Shown piece after piece: positions 28,014 to 36,144 of a stretch of DNA of 64,000 nt. Numbering within the stretch: position 1 is the first letter of the stretch; every line of letters starts with the position of its first letter. The stretch lies in NCBI RefSeq assembly GCF_003867015.1, contig NZ_CP032548.1, positions 1,989,001 to 2,053,000 on the forward strand. The letters run 5' to 3'. Both the position numbers and the translations under genes were made by a program. The notes under the pieces were generated by a model. The model was not told the origin of the DNA and made no database searches. It was given only the letters and a program-made list of their open reading frames with translations. The stretch is from Tenacibaculum singaporense. GTDB lineage: Bacteria > Bacteroidota > Bacteroidia > Flavobacteriales > Flavobacteriaceae.

Positions 28014-28156
28014 ATCCTTCCAAATATAAAAAATAAACACAAGAGCGAATACAGTTTTTATCGGAAAGACACTTCTTGTTTAAGGAGAGTAACTTCAAAC
28101 AAGTATAGGGATAGGAATAGATGCGTGTGTAGAAAAATGTTTGTTAGCATAGTATG
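28014..28156. repeat. Dispersed intergenic element, simple copy
   Basis: This stretch shares three blocks in the same order and orientation with 30731-31080: CCAAATATAAAAAA, GGAGAGTAACTTCAAACAA (GGGGAGTAACTTC in the other), and CGTGTGTAGAAAAATGTTTG plus TTAG. Between the first two blocks it has a single TATCGG...GACAC segment, whereas the other copy carries an expanded 23-bp array there. The remaining gap sequence up to 28452 is AT-rich, with no gene seen. Confidence 0.75.
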
Positions 28157-28452
28157 GCGTATTCTTTTAAAGGTCTTGTACATCAGTTAGTTATGTGTTT
28201 TTCTTTTATACATATAATATGTGTGTTCGTGATTGATTATCAGTCGTTTACTACCTTTTTTTTTAAATGTATTTATCAATTTCTCAACTTTATAATAGCA
28301 AATGACATAAAATAATAAGTACAGTAGGGGGATTTAAAAAACTGCATTCATACTCAGGTAAAGCCTAAAAGTTTGTTAGATATACAATGTATTTGATTAG
28401 GTTTTTAATCTGATGTCGAAAATAATTTAGTAAACATTAAATAGAATATATT

Positions 28453-29859
28453 ATGAAAAATTCTCAATTCCCCTACGGCATTAACGCTTGGATCTTTTTA
28501 AATGAAGATGAACCACCAAAGACGAACTACAATAGTCCTGACAGCTGTTTTCAATCGCTTATTAAATACAAAGTATATGACAGTGTAACATCTCTTGGAA
28601 TTGCTTTTTTTGAAGTGGTTCCCGCCACCAAAGGTTCAACCATTAAAATGGGAGACTCATCACACCCAGGTGGGCTTACGAATCAAGATTATTTAAATTA
28701 TGTATTAAGAGATGCTCGACAAGTGAATCCGAATATTAAGTTTTTAGCAACGATGGTATATTCGGGAGATAATACATTGGCATCAATTTTTTCACCTGGT
28801 GGAAACGAACAAGAAGAAGCAACTAATTTTGCTAATAATTTGGTAGCTTATTTAAAAGAGAATGGAATGAACGGATTGGATGTTGACTGGGAAGGTAATG
28901 TGTCTACACGTATGACTCAATCTCAATTTAAAACGTTGTTTTCTACGATTCGCTCAGTGTTTGATAAGCAGCCAGTAAAGTATTATTTATCGTTTACTCC
29001 TGCATGGCCAACTAATTCGATTGATTATCCAACCGTAAATAGTGCGTTTGATTTTGTATCACCTCAGTTTTATGATGGCATGCCATTATCTGAATTTGTA
29101 AGTGCTGGAATATCGCCAGAGAAAATTGGTTATGGTGCGCAGTTTGAACCAGGAAATGCAGCACCTAATTCTAGTGCTCAACAAGTTTGGAAGAAAGTTT
29201 CTAATGGTTTTACCAGTAACGGAACTTCTTATGATTATCAAGATATTTTTATGTGGCGTTTTAACTCTGGAAACTTCCAGTTTGAACAAGCCCAGTTTAT
29301 GATTCTTAATCAGTTAGCCAATCCATTACCAAGTAATACATTTGATGATACTCCGATAGTTGGAGCGGCTGGGAATCCAAACATTACGCAAATAACGATT
29401 CGTTCGGGTGATGTACTAGATGCTATTCAGACCGTAAATACTGGAACTGGACCTTACAATACGGGTACTCAGGGTAATAATACAGGTGTATTTACTTTGT
29501 TACAGCATGGTGGAGATAGTGGAGTAGCTAAAACGATAGATATTCCGTTAAACGATCCAATTGTGGCTGTTTCTGGTTATACAGGTGTGTGGTATGGTTG
29601 GCGATGCGTATTACAAATAACTTTAATAGGTAAAAGCGGAGCTTCTTATGGTCCTTTCGGAACTATGAATGGTTCAGCTATGCAAACACCTTTTAAACAA
29701 TCTGCTGAGGCAGGACAAAGTTTAGTAGCATTTAAAGGTGCTACTGTAAGCGTTCCGTTGGCTAATGGTAGTCATACAGAAGTTATTGCCAGTTTAAATG
29801 CTGTTTTTGCTAAGCCTTTTGTAGCTCAGAAATTAAACGAAAAGACGCTTTCTCTTTAA
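28453..29859 (+). CDS. GH18-like glycosidase with C-terminal jacalin-like lectin domain
   Basis: Residues about 5-295 resemble a family 18 TIM barrel (chitinase or endo-beta-N-acetylglucosaminidase type), with the catalytic strand NGLDVDWE: D143, D145 and the acid/base E147. The usual first Asp of DxxDxDxE is N140. Residues about 312-460 look like a jacalin-related lectin (SGDVLDAIQ, QHGGDSGVAKTIDI, GPFGTMNG). No signal peptide is visible; the N-terminus MKNSQFPYGINAWIF starts directly in the barrel. Substrate may be chitin or N-glycans. Both domain calls are by pattern. Confidence 0.75.
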   Translation: MKNSQFPYGINAWIFLNEDEPPKTNYNSPDSCFQSLIKYKVYDSVTSLGIAFFEVVPATKGSTIKMGDSSHPGGLTNQDYLNYVLRDARQVNPNIKFLATMVYSGDNTLASIFSPGGNEQEEATNFANNLVAYLKENGMNGLDVDWEGNVSTRMTQSQFKTLFSTIRSVFDKQPVKYYLSFTPAWPTNSIDYPTVNSAFDFVSPQFYDGMPLSEFVSAGISPEKIGYGAQFEPGNAAPNSSAQQVWKKVSNGFTSNGTSYDYQDIFMWRFNSGNFQFEQAQFMILNQLANPLPSNTFDDTPIVGAAGNPNITQITIRSGDVLDAIQTVNTGTGPYNTGTQGNNTGVFTLLQHGGDSGVAKTIDIPLNDPIVAVSGYTGVWYGWRCVLQITLIGKSGASYGPFGTMNGSAMQTPFKQSAEAGQSLVAFKGATVSVPLANGSHTEVIASLNAVFAKPFVAQKLNEKTLSL

Positions 29860-29904
29860 GTTTTAGTATAGTAAAGAGTATATAAGATACTTTTAAAATA
29901 ACAT

Positions 29905-29936
29905 AGGCTATGTGTTATTAAAGCGGCATATAGCCT
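29905..29936 (+). terminator. Weak hairpin after the GH18 gene
   Basis: AGGCTATGTG pairs with CATATAGCCT, with one G-T wobble, 45 bp after the stop. No strong T-run follows, so terminator function is uncertain. Confidence 0.35.
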
Positions 29937-30037
29937 TACTATTATTTCAATTTATCTTACAAGCTTTTTGAAGTAAATAGTATAAGAATTAGATTAGAGT
30001 AAAGAATTATTTATGGTCATTGTTGTGTGTTGTATTT

Positions 30038-30628
30038 TTAATTCGGGTTAAACTGAATGTCGAAAAGCTTTAAATAATCCTCTATTGTCCCCATTCCCAT
30101 TTTTTTTCTTCTTTCATTTACAGTTTCAGGATTTTCTAATTTATACAATTTACCGTTTTTTATTTGCGAACCATATATTTGAGGTTTACCCTCATCCATT
30201 AAGATCCTATCTTTCATCAATGCATATTGCTGTTTAGATAAGTCTCCATTTTCTACCGCTTTCCCTATTTGCGGAAAATACTTTTTTCTAATTTTTTTAT
30301 TACTATGTTGCAGCCCCAACCAGATTGCATTCATATGTTTTTGAGTAACCTCATTTAATGTTGGCATACCACACTTTTCAATAATGCTAATCACTAATTC
30401 TTGATTCCTATGATCCTCTTTAGCGTATTTGATGAGTTCATTTGATTTTCTAATCCTTTGGTCACTTTCATAAACTTCACTCAGGATTTGATGTTTATTA
30501 CTACAATCAACTTCGATAATGTCTACTGACCCTACATAGACAAATTTATCTTTATTCATATAAAGGAATAGAGATATTATTAAAATAAAAGCGGTAAATA
30601 TGCTTAGGAATAATTTTTTCTTTTTCAT
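30038..30628 (-). CDS. DUF6624-like membrane-anchored protein
   Basis: A 196-aa protein with an N-terminal membrane anchor or signal (residues about 6-24, LFLSIFTAFILIISLFLYM). The pattern ending in ALMKDRILMDEGKPQIYGSQ then NPETVNERRKKMGMG matches DUF6624, a family of unknown function widespread in Bacteroidota. It is convergent with the GH18 gene, and no partner gene is evident. It lies between two copies of a dispersed element. Confidence 0.75.
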   Translation of the reverse strand: MKKKKLFLSIFTAFILIISLFLYMNKDKFVYVGSVDIIEVDCSNKHQILSEVYESDQRIRKSNELIKYAKEDHRNQELVISIIEKCGMPTLNEVTQKHMNAIWLGLQHSNKKIRKKYFPQIGKAVENGDLSKQQYALMKDRILMDEGKPQIYGSQIKNGKLYKLENPETVNERRKKMGMGTIEDYLKLFDIQFNPN

Positions 30629-30781
30629 TTCTCTTTTTGGTTTATATTATACATAACTTATTCATATCTGTAATAAAAACACTAACACAGCCTTAAATAG
30701 TAGAATAATTAGAAGGTATAGCAATTTTTACTCATCCAAATATAAAAAAAGGAAGATAAAAAAGTGTAACTTTTTTATCGG

Positions 30782-30948
30782 GTCGACACACGAAGCCTAA
30801 TCGGGTCGACACACGAAGCCTAATCGGGTCGACACACGAAGCCTAATCGGGTCGACACACGAAGCCTAATCGGGTCGACACACGAAGCCTAATCGGGTCG
30901 ACACACGAAGCCTAATCGGGTCGACACACGAAGCCTAATCGGGTCAAC
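30782..30948. repeat. Seven perfect 23-bp tandem repeats plus a degenerate eighth
   Basis: Each unit begins GTCGACACACGAAGCC and continues TAATCGG. TCGAC recurs at 30783, 30806, 30829, 30852, 30875, 30898 and 30921; the next unit (30944) has TCAAC. Units appear identical, implying recent expansion. There are no unique spacers, so it is not a CRISPR array. Confidence 0.92.
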
Positions 30949-30968
30949 ACTCCTTGCCTAAGGAGAGT

Positions 30969-30994
30969 GACACTCCCTCGGTAAGGGGAGTGTC
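30969..30994. repeat. GACACTCCC/GGGAGTGTC hairpin beside the 23-bp array
   Basis: A perfect 9-bp inverted repeat with an 8-nt loop. Related AAGG(A/G)GAGT words occur on both sides, suggesting it is a nested repeat unit. Confidence 0.6.
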
Positions 30995-31101
30995 ATTTAT
31001 TGCCTAAGGGGAGTAACTTCAAACAACAAAAAAGATAAAAAAATAGGTACGTGTGTAGAAAAATGTTTGTTAGGTGCTGTAGGATATAAAGAGATTATAA
31101 A

Positions 31102-31135
31102 AAAATGCTGTTTAGATAAATGTAAACAGCATTTT
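31102..31135 (-). terminator. Terminator of the flavodoxin-fold oxidoreductase gene
   Basis: A perfect 13-bp stem AAAATGCTGTTTA / TAAACAGCATTTT with an 8-nt loop, 9 bp past the minus-strand stop and followed by T-rich sequence on that strand. Confidence 0.85.
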
Positions 31136-31144
31136 AATAGTGGG

Positions 31145-31768
31145 TTAAATAGCTTCAATTTCTTGATATATCTTCTTTTTAGAGTTTTCAAAAATAGCCC
31201 CTCCAAACTCTTCATTATCTAAAGAAATTATAGTAACATCTTTAATACCCATAATTCCAAAAACAAATTTTAAATAGGTTGTTTGGAAGTTCATATGTTC
31301 GTTTTTTTCATTTTCACCATAGCCAGTATCGCCTCGGCTTGATAGGATAAACATTTTTTTGTTTTTCAGTAAGCCAACATAATCACCATCGGGTGTACCT
31401 GAGCGGAATTTCCATGTCTCATTAATTCTCATAAGTTGATCTATGTAAGCTTTTAATCCGCTAGGTATAGACCAATTGTACATAGGTGTTCCAAGAACAT
31501 ATACATCGTGCTCTTTAAACTCTTTAATTAGGTCATTGCTCAAAGCGACTCCTGATTGATTTTCTGCTGTTCTTTCTTCAGGCTTAATAAAGGCACTAGC
31601 AATCCATTTTTCGTTAATGTGAGGAATTTCTTTTAATCCAACTTCCCGGTACGAAAACGTATCGTCAGGGTGCTTTTGTTGCCAATTATCTACAAAAAGT
31701 TGTGTTAGTTTTCTGCTGTGCGATTTTTGGTTTCTTACACTAGCATTAATAATAAGTACTTTGTTCAT
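31145..31768 (-). CDS. NAD(P)H-dependent FMN oxidoreductase, flavodoxin fold (AzoR/NQO-like)
   Basis: A 207-aa flavoprotein likely to reduce quinones or azo compounds with NAD(P)H. The N-terminal KVLIINASVRNQKSHSRKL phosphate-binding loop and the GTPMYNWSIPSGLKAYID segment are typical of FMN-dependent NADH-azoreductases. A Crp-family regulator gene lies 66 bp upstream on the same strand and may control it or be cotranscribed. Substrate is unknown. Confidence 0.88.
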   Translation of the reverse strand: MNKVLIINASVRNQKSHSRKLTQLFVDNWQQKHPDDTFSYREVGLKEIPHINEKWIASAFIKPEERTAENQSGVALSNDLIKEFKEHDVYVLGTPMYNWSIPSGLKAYIDQLMRINETWKFRSGTPDGDYVGLLKNKKMFILSSRGDTGYGENEKNEHMNFQTTYLKFVFGIMGIKDVTIISLDNEEFGGAIFENSKKKIYQEIEAI

Positions 31769-31834
31769 ATCTTAATATAGTTTACATGATATGGCAAAGT
31801 TCGTTGTATAAAAAGTAAAAAAAATTGACCTAGT

Positions 31835-32416
31835 TTAAGATGGCTTATGTTTTTTACGAACTCTACTTAAAAACTCAGGAGTTACACCTAAGTACGAAGC
31901 AATTAAGTATTGAGGAACTTTGTCTGCTATTTTTGGGTAGTCTTTTATAAAATCAAGATACCGTTGTTCTGCATCATAGACATTGTTGTGAATTATTCTT
32001 TTTTGCAAGCTACCAAGATAGTTTTCGAGTATAATTCTAAAAAAACGCTCCAATTTAGGTACTTGCTTTAGCATTTCCTGAAAAGAATCATAACGTATTT
32101 GTAACAAGTTGGTTTTTTCTATTGCTTGAATATTGTAAATAGAAGGTTGTTGTTTTTGAAAGCTATCAATATCAGTTGCCCACCAGTTTTCTATAGCAAA
32201 GTATAAAACTTCTTCTGTTCCAGTAGCAGCGTTTATATAAAAGGCTTTAAGGGTTCCATTAATTACAAAATTATCGGTTCTACACACATCACCATTTCTT
32301 AGAAGATATGCTCCTTTTTGAAGAGTTTTTTCAGTCCAAAAACTTTTAATGATGCTTTCTTCTTCTGAAGTTAACTTAATGTATTTTGAAATTGATGTAA
32401 TTAACGGTTCTATCAT
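31835..32416 (-). CDS. Crp/Fnr-family transcriptional regulator
   Basis: A 193-aa regulator with an N-terminal cyclic-nucleotide-binding beta-barrel (about 20-110, LQKGAYLLRNGDVCRTDNFV) and a short C-terminal helix-turn-helix ending IASYLGVTPEFLSRVRKKHK. The cAMP-contacting RxS motif is not obvious, as in many Bacteroidota members, so the ligand is unknown. It precedes the oxidoreductase gene and could regulate it. Confidence 0.9.
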   Translation of the reverse strand: MIEPLITSISKYIKLTSEEESIIKSFWTEKTLQKGAYLLRNGDVCRTDNFVINGTLKAFYINAATGTEEVLYFAIENWWATDIDSFQKQQPSIYNIQAIEKTNLLQIRYDSFQEMLKQVPKLERFFRIILENYLGSLQKRIIHNNVYDAEQRYLDFIKDYPKIADKVPQYLIASYLGVTPEFLSRVRKKHKPS

Positions 32417-32489
32417 AATACAATAAATAAAGTTAGTAGGGGGGGAAGATAAGAACTAGGCTAGAAGTTAGATTTTGAATAAAAAGAAA

Positions 32490-32537
32490 CGCCATTCCAA
32501 CTAAAGAGAAGAATTCTCATTATTATTCAGAATGACG
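32490..32537. repeat. Degenerate CATTCC...GAATGAC inverted repeat
   Basis: CGCCATTCC and GAATGACG bracket AGAAGAATTCTCATTATTATT, an eroded member of the dispersed repeat family near 23.6 kb. It lies downstream of the guanine-deaminase-like gene and may act as its terminator. Confidence 0.55.
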
Positions 32538-32561
32538 GTGTTTTAGTAAATCATTAGTATT

Positions 32562-33035
32562 TTAATATTCTATTTTATCTTCTTTCTCAGACCATTTCTG
32601 AAAAGGTTCTAAGGCAATATCACGTCCTATTTGCTCAAACGGAATACTTCTCTTTTCGTATGGTAACGGAATTTCTTTGTATATAAATTCATCATCAAAA
32701 CCAATATTAGCAGCGTCTTGCTGATTACTTCCGTAAAAAACTTTATCAGGACGTGCCCAGTAAATAGCTCCTAAACACATAGGGCAAGGTTCACAAGAAG
32801 TATAAACAATACAACCATCTAACTGAAAAGAACCTATATTTTTACAAGCATCACGAATAGCAGTTACTTCTGCGTGAGCTGTTGGGTCGTTGGTAGAGGT
32901 AACTTTGTTGTTTCCGCGCCCAATAACTTTACCATCTTTTACTACAATACAACCAAAAGGACCTCCTTCGTTGTTCTGCATTCCTTTTAAAGCTGCTTTT
33001 ACAGCTTCACTCATATATTCTTCGTGTGTATTCAT
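32562..33035 (-). CDS. Nucleoside/guanine deaminase (GuaD-like, cytidine-deaminase fold)
   Basis: A 157-aa zinc enzyme of the CMP/dCMP deaminase superfamily. Zinc ligands and catalytic Glu are H54 and E56 (AHAE), C84 and C87 (CEPCPMC). The IYWARPDKVFYGSNQQDAANIGFDDEFIY region matches the Bacillus GuaD type, which deaminates guanine to xanthine. tRNA adenosine deaminase (TadA) is an alternative, but the C-terminal region favours GuaD. Monocistronic. Confidence 0.88.
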   Translation of the reverse strand: MNTHEEYMSEAVKAALKGMQNNEGGPFGCIVVKDGKVIGRGNNKVTSTNDPTAHAEVTAIRDACKNIGSFQLDGCIVYTSCEPCPMCLGAIYWARPDKVFYGSNQQDAANIGFDDEFIYKEIPLPYEKRSIPFEQIGRDIALEPFQKWSEKEDKIEY

Positions 33036-33065
33036 TATTTATAATTTTTATCAAAAAAGGGGAAA

Positions 33066-33092
33066 CAAAATTAAGTCTTTTCTTTGGTTCAA
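33066..33092 (-). promoter_or_regulatory. Promoter of the guanine-deaminase-like gene
   Basis: Minus-strand TTG (33092-33090), 16 nt, then TAATTTTG (33073-33066), about 30 bp upstream of the start. Confidence 0.5.
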
Positions 33093-33254
33093 TTTAGTAA
33101 ATAAAATACTTTTTAGGGGTTGTTTATAAGGGTAATATACACTTGGTATCAAAAAATAGCTTTTTATAACTGTAATTTATGGGTTTATGACATCTTTTTA
33201 AACAGGCTAGTAAAATATTTGCTAATTTGTAACTATTATAAAAACTAATCAATC

Positions 33255-34760
33255 ATGAAATTAACAACCAAACTTATTTTAAATGCAATGCTTGTAATGG
33301 GTGTTGTGTTTTTTAATTCTTGTAAAAAGAAGAAAAAAGAAAATGATGCTGTAGAGCCATTAGAAGAAGTAGCTTACAACAAAACAGCCACCGAAAGTTT
33401 ATGTGAAAGTGATTGGTTCCCTCACACACAAACCCCAGCCCCTGCAGAAGGAAAAGGAAGTCCGTTTGATGTATCGAGCACAACCAATGCAATTTTTCAC
33501 CAATGGTCTTGGCAAAAGTTTTTATGGCTTACAAAACCAGAACATCAAATAGAAAAACTAGTAGTAAAACAGGATGGGAAAGAGGTTCCTTTGTATGTGG
33601 GAGAAATATTACCATTGTTTTTAAATCCAAAGAAAATGCATCAAGTAACGGCTCATATGCAAGATGTAAAACAAAAAGAAGGAGCTGCTTTAGTATTAAT
33701 AGATACTGCTCAGGCAGGATCGGGTGGAACGTTAAAAACAAATCCTGCGTATAACGAAGATGGAGTTTCAGAAACCGTGTTTTACTCAATTCACGTAAGC
33801 CCTACTATGAAGGAGTCATCAAGAAAGTATAGAGATTCTATAGTTAATGAAACTTTAAGTGGAAATAACCAAGCATCTTTTCCAGTAGGTTCTTTAGAGT
33901 TAAAAGTATCATGGACACCAGTAACTGCAATTGCTGAAGAAGAGATAGGTAATTATTATACTACAGTAGCGGCTTTAAGTAGAGATGGAGAAACATATAC
34001 GAATACTGAGGTAGCTTTATTAGGAATGCATGTTGTAGGTATTGTAGAAAATCATCCCGAATTTATTTGGGCTACGTTTGAACACGACGATTTAGCACCA
34101 AACTATAACTGGAAAGAAAACAAAGCATCTTCATCTACCAATAAATTATTATTTGCTGAAGGGACTACTACAGGAATTGACGGTATTGTGTGGAGTAATG
34201 GTAGTGCAAAATTACCTTATAAGGCGTACGATTTATTTAAGTACGGAGTTCCAAGAGATAGCGTAGGAAACTTTATGAAGACAAGTCAAGAAGAACCTAT
34301 AAATTTTGATAATATAGAAAACCTTAATACTTGTGTAAAAGAAAACTTAACCGATGTATGGAAAAACTATTTTTATAATGGTTCTCTTTGGATTGATACT
34401 GATGGAATGACTCCTGAAGAACAAACCGCTAAAATAAATAGTTTGGGAGGAAATATAGGAAATGCGACACCAGATAGTACTTCAGTAGCAAGAGGATCTG
34501 TAAACTGTGCAAATGTTACCATGGAAACATACACGCAAACTTTTAAAAGTAGTTTAAAAGATATTGAAGCAGATAATTTAGCAAACTGTTTTAGTTGTCA
34601 TAATGCTGTAAACTTTTCAACTAATAATAAATCACCATTGTATATAAGTCACGTGTTTAACGCTTACTTATTAAGAGGACAAGGAAAAACATTTAATGAA
34701 GTTGAAGCTATTAAAGCAAAGCAAGAAGTAGAAGACTTTATGAAAAACAGCTTAAAGTAA
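33255..34760 (+). CDS. Lipoprotein with C-terminal c-type haem motif
   Basis: A 501-aa exported lipoprotein: the signal sequence ends in VVFFNSC with C23 as the lipidated cysteine. The large middle part is not a family I can name; it has HQWSWQKFLW, LGMHVVGIVENHPEFIWATFEH and other aromatic-rich motifs. Near the C-terminus C445-F-S-C448-H449 is a CxxCH haem c attachment site, so it is probably a cytochrome. It is convergent with the LodB-like/LodA-fusion pair, and an electron-transfer link with that oxidase is inference only. Confidence 0.72.
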   Translation: MKLTTKLILNAMLVMGVVFFNSCKKKKKENDAVEPLEEVAYNKTATESLCESDWFPHTQTPAPAEGKGSPFDVSSTTNAIFHQWSWQKFLWLTKPEHQIEKLVVKQDGKEVPLYVGEILPLFLNPKKMHQVTAHMQDVKQKEGAALVLIDTAQAGSGGTLKTNPAYNEDGVSETVFYSIHVSPTMKESSRKYRDSIVNETLSGNNQASFPVGSLELKVSWTPVTAIAEEEIGNYYTTVAALSRDGETYTNTEVALLGMHVVGIVENHPEFIWATFEHDDLAPNYNWKENKASSSTNKLLFAEGTTTGIDGIVWSNGSAKLPYKAYDLFKYGVPRDSVGNFMKTSQEEPINFDNIENLNTCVKENLTDVWKNYFYNGSLWIDTDGMTPEEQTAKINSLGGNIGNATPDSTSVARGSVNCANVTMETYTQTFKSSLKDIEADNLANCFSCHNAVNFSTNNKSPLYISHVFNAYLLRGQGKTFNEVEAIKAKQEVEDFMKNSLK

Positions 34761-34784
34761 AGTTTTTAAGATTGACTTTACAAA

Positions 34785-34823
34785 AAAGCCTCTCCAGTTT
34801 GTTTTATTACTGGGGAGGTTTTA
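34785..34823 (+). terminator. Terminator of the cytochrome-like lipoprotein gene
   Basis: CCTCTCCAG (34789-34797) pairs with CTGGGGAGG (34810-34818), with one G-T wobble, flanked by A- and T-tracts, 28 bp after the stop. Confidence 0.78.
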
Positions 34824-34867
34824 TTTTGTTAGTTGTTAGTTGTTGGCATGTTTTACCTGAAAGAACA

Positions 34868-34991
34868 GTCATTCCGAACGGTAGTGAGGAATCTCACTCA
34901 AAGGAGTTACTCTTATTCTTTTATTGTAAGTCTTTATTTTTGTTTCTTTTTATCGCCATTAAGAGGAGGATATGACGAAGTAATCTGTCCA
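34868..34991. repeat. Dispersed repeat fragments of the GTCATT family
   Basis: GTCATTCCGAACGGTAGTGA at 34868 matches the element at 23826, and the segment GAGGA-ATGACGAAGTAATCTGT to 34991 matches half of the element at 23718. Only fragments remain between two convergent genes. A short open frame here is not considered coding. Confidence 0.65.
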
Positions 34992-34999
34992 TAAAATTA

Positions 35000-36136
35000 T
35001 CAGTTAATACTACGTCTTTTCCAAAAAGTAGCCTCTTTCCATCTAGTCTCAGTACTATAGAAAAAGTTTTTATGCTTTAGATAATGATTCCAAACTTGTT
35101 GTAGTTGATTTTCATACAATCTATTGAATTGTTGCTCCTTAGTGGAGTCCAAACCCTTAATAAAATCATAGTTAATAAGTAGTTTTTGAAGCTGCATTGC
35201 ATTTGCCATAGCGTTGAACATCCCCTGAGAAGAAAGCGGATCAAAACTCATAGCTGCATCACCCAAAGCAACCCATTGTTTACCTGTTACTTGTTCTAAA
35301 CGAGTAGAGTTAGCACTTATCGTACCATGAAAGTTAACAGTAGTTTCATTACCTTCAATTAAAGGTTGAAAGAGTTTGTGTTCTTTGGCAAAGGGTAAAA
35401 ACGAATTTACATGCTTAAAGGTGTTTCTATCCACTAAATCAGCATCCGTTTGAAAAGCGATGACCCTTTTATTATCGGGAAGTACAGCACTATACCACCA
35501 ACCTAATTCATCAGCAACAATGGTGCTCATAGTATTTTCTTGAGTATTAGGTAAGCTCATCCAACAAGAAATCAATTTATCGTACTGTGTACGCTTAATG
35601 CCTAAGCTTTTAGTGAAATGTGATTGTCTACCAGTGGCGTCGATTACGAATTTTGCCTGAATAGTATGTGTGATTCTATTTTTTAAATCATCAGACTTTG
35701 TGGTTATTTTCCAGTAATTATTTTCATAAGAGCTATTAGAAAGTCGTGTTCCCCAAATACAATTAACACCTCTTTCAGTAGCGATCTTTCTTAGGTAAAC
35801 TTCAAAGTTCTTTCTATCCAAACTTCTAGAGAATCCATCGGGGTTCCTCATGTGATCAACAATTTGAAGTTGATTACTTCCCCAATAGGATTGCATTCCT
35901 AAATTATTACGAAATATGGTTTGTTTTACAGCATCCGATTCGTTTTCTAATAAATATAACTCTTTTAAAATTCGTTGTGCAGCAGGTGCTAGTGATTCTC
36001 CAATTCTATCAACAGGTTCCACTAGTTTATCTAGCAATGTAACATTATAATGATTAACTAAAGAAATGGCGGCAATGCAACCTGCAATGCCACCACCTAT
36101 AATTAGTATGTCAGTAGTACTATTATATTCTTTCAA
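35000..36136 (-). CDS. LodB-like FAD-dependent flavoprotein (quinone-cofactor maturation)
   Basis: A 378-aa flavoprotein of the tryptophan-halogenase/geranylgeranyl-reductase-like superfamily. The FAD loop IIGGGIAGCIAA is at about 12-24, with DATGRQSHF in the middle and ALGDAAMSFDPLSSQGMFNA near 290-310. LodB and GoxB proteins of this type are needed to form the cysteine tryptophylquinone of LodA-like oxidases. It starts 8 bp after the LodA-fusion gene on the same strand, so the two should be cotranscribed. The halogenase Lys motif was not recognised. Confidence 0.85.
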   Translation of the reverse strand: MKEYNSTTDILIIGGGIAGCIAAISLVNHYNVTLLDKLVEPVDRIGESLAPAAQRILKELYLLENESDAVKQTIFRNNLGMQSYWGSNQLQIVDHMRNPDGFSRSLDRKNFEVYLRKIATERGVNCIWGTRLSNSSYENNYWKITTKSDDLKNRITHTIQAKFVIDATGRQSHFTKSLGIKRTQYDKLISCWMSLPNTQENTMSTIVADELGWWYSAVLPDNKRVIAFQTDADLVDRNTFKHVNSFLPFAKEHKLFQPLIEGNETTVNFHGTISANSTRLEQVTGKQWVALGDAAMSFDPLSSQGMFNAMANAMQLQKLLINYDFIKGLDSTKEQQFNRLYENQLQQVWNHYLKHKNFFYSTETRWKEATFWKRRSIN

Positions 36137-36144
36137 TTCGTATA

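Larger units (their letters stand above)
30731..31080. repeat. Dispersed intergenic element, expanded copy
   Basis: Same element as at 28014-28156, direct orientation, but enlarged by the 23-bp tandem array and a hairpin. The two copies bracket the GH18 and DUF6624 genes. No open reading frame of note is inside. Confidence 0.75.

Noticed and set aside
27978..28190. 70-aa open frame in the dispersed element
   Set aside because: It lies in sequence shared with the non-coding element at 30731-31080, where the frame is not kept.
30782..30948. Possible CRISPR array
   Set aside because: All 23-bp units are contiguous and identical; there are no unique spacers and no cas genes.
34772..34975. 67-aa open frame after the cytochrome-like lipoprotein gene
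   Set aside because: It runs through a terminator hairpin and dispersed-repeat fragments.
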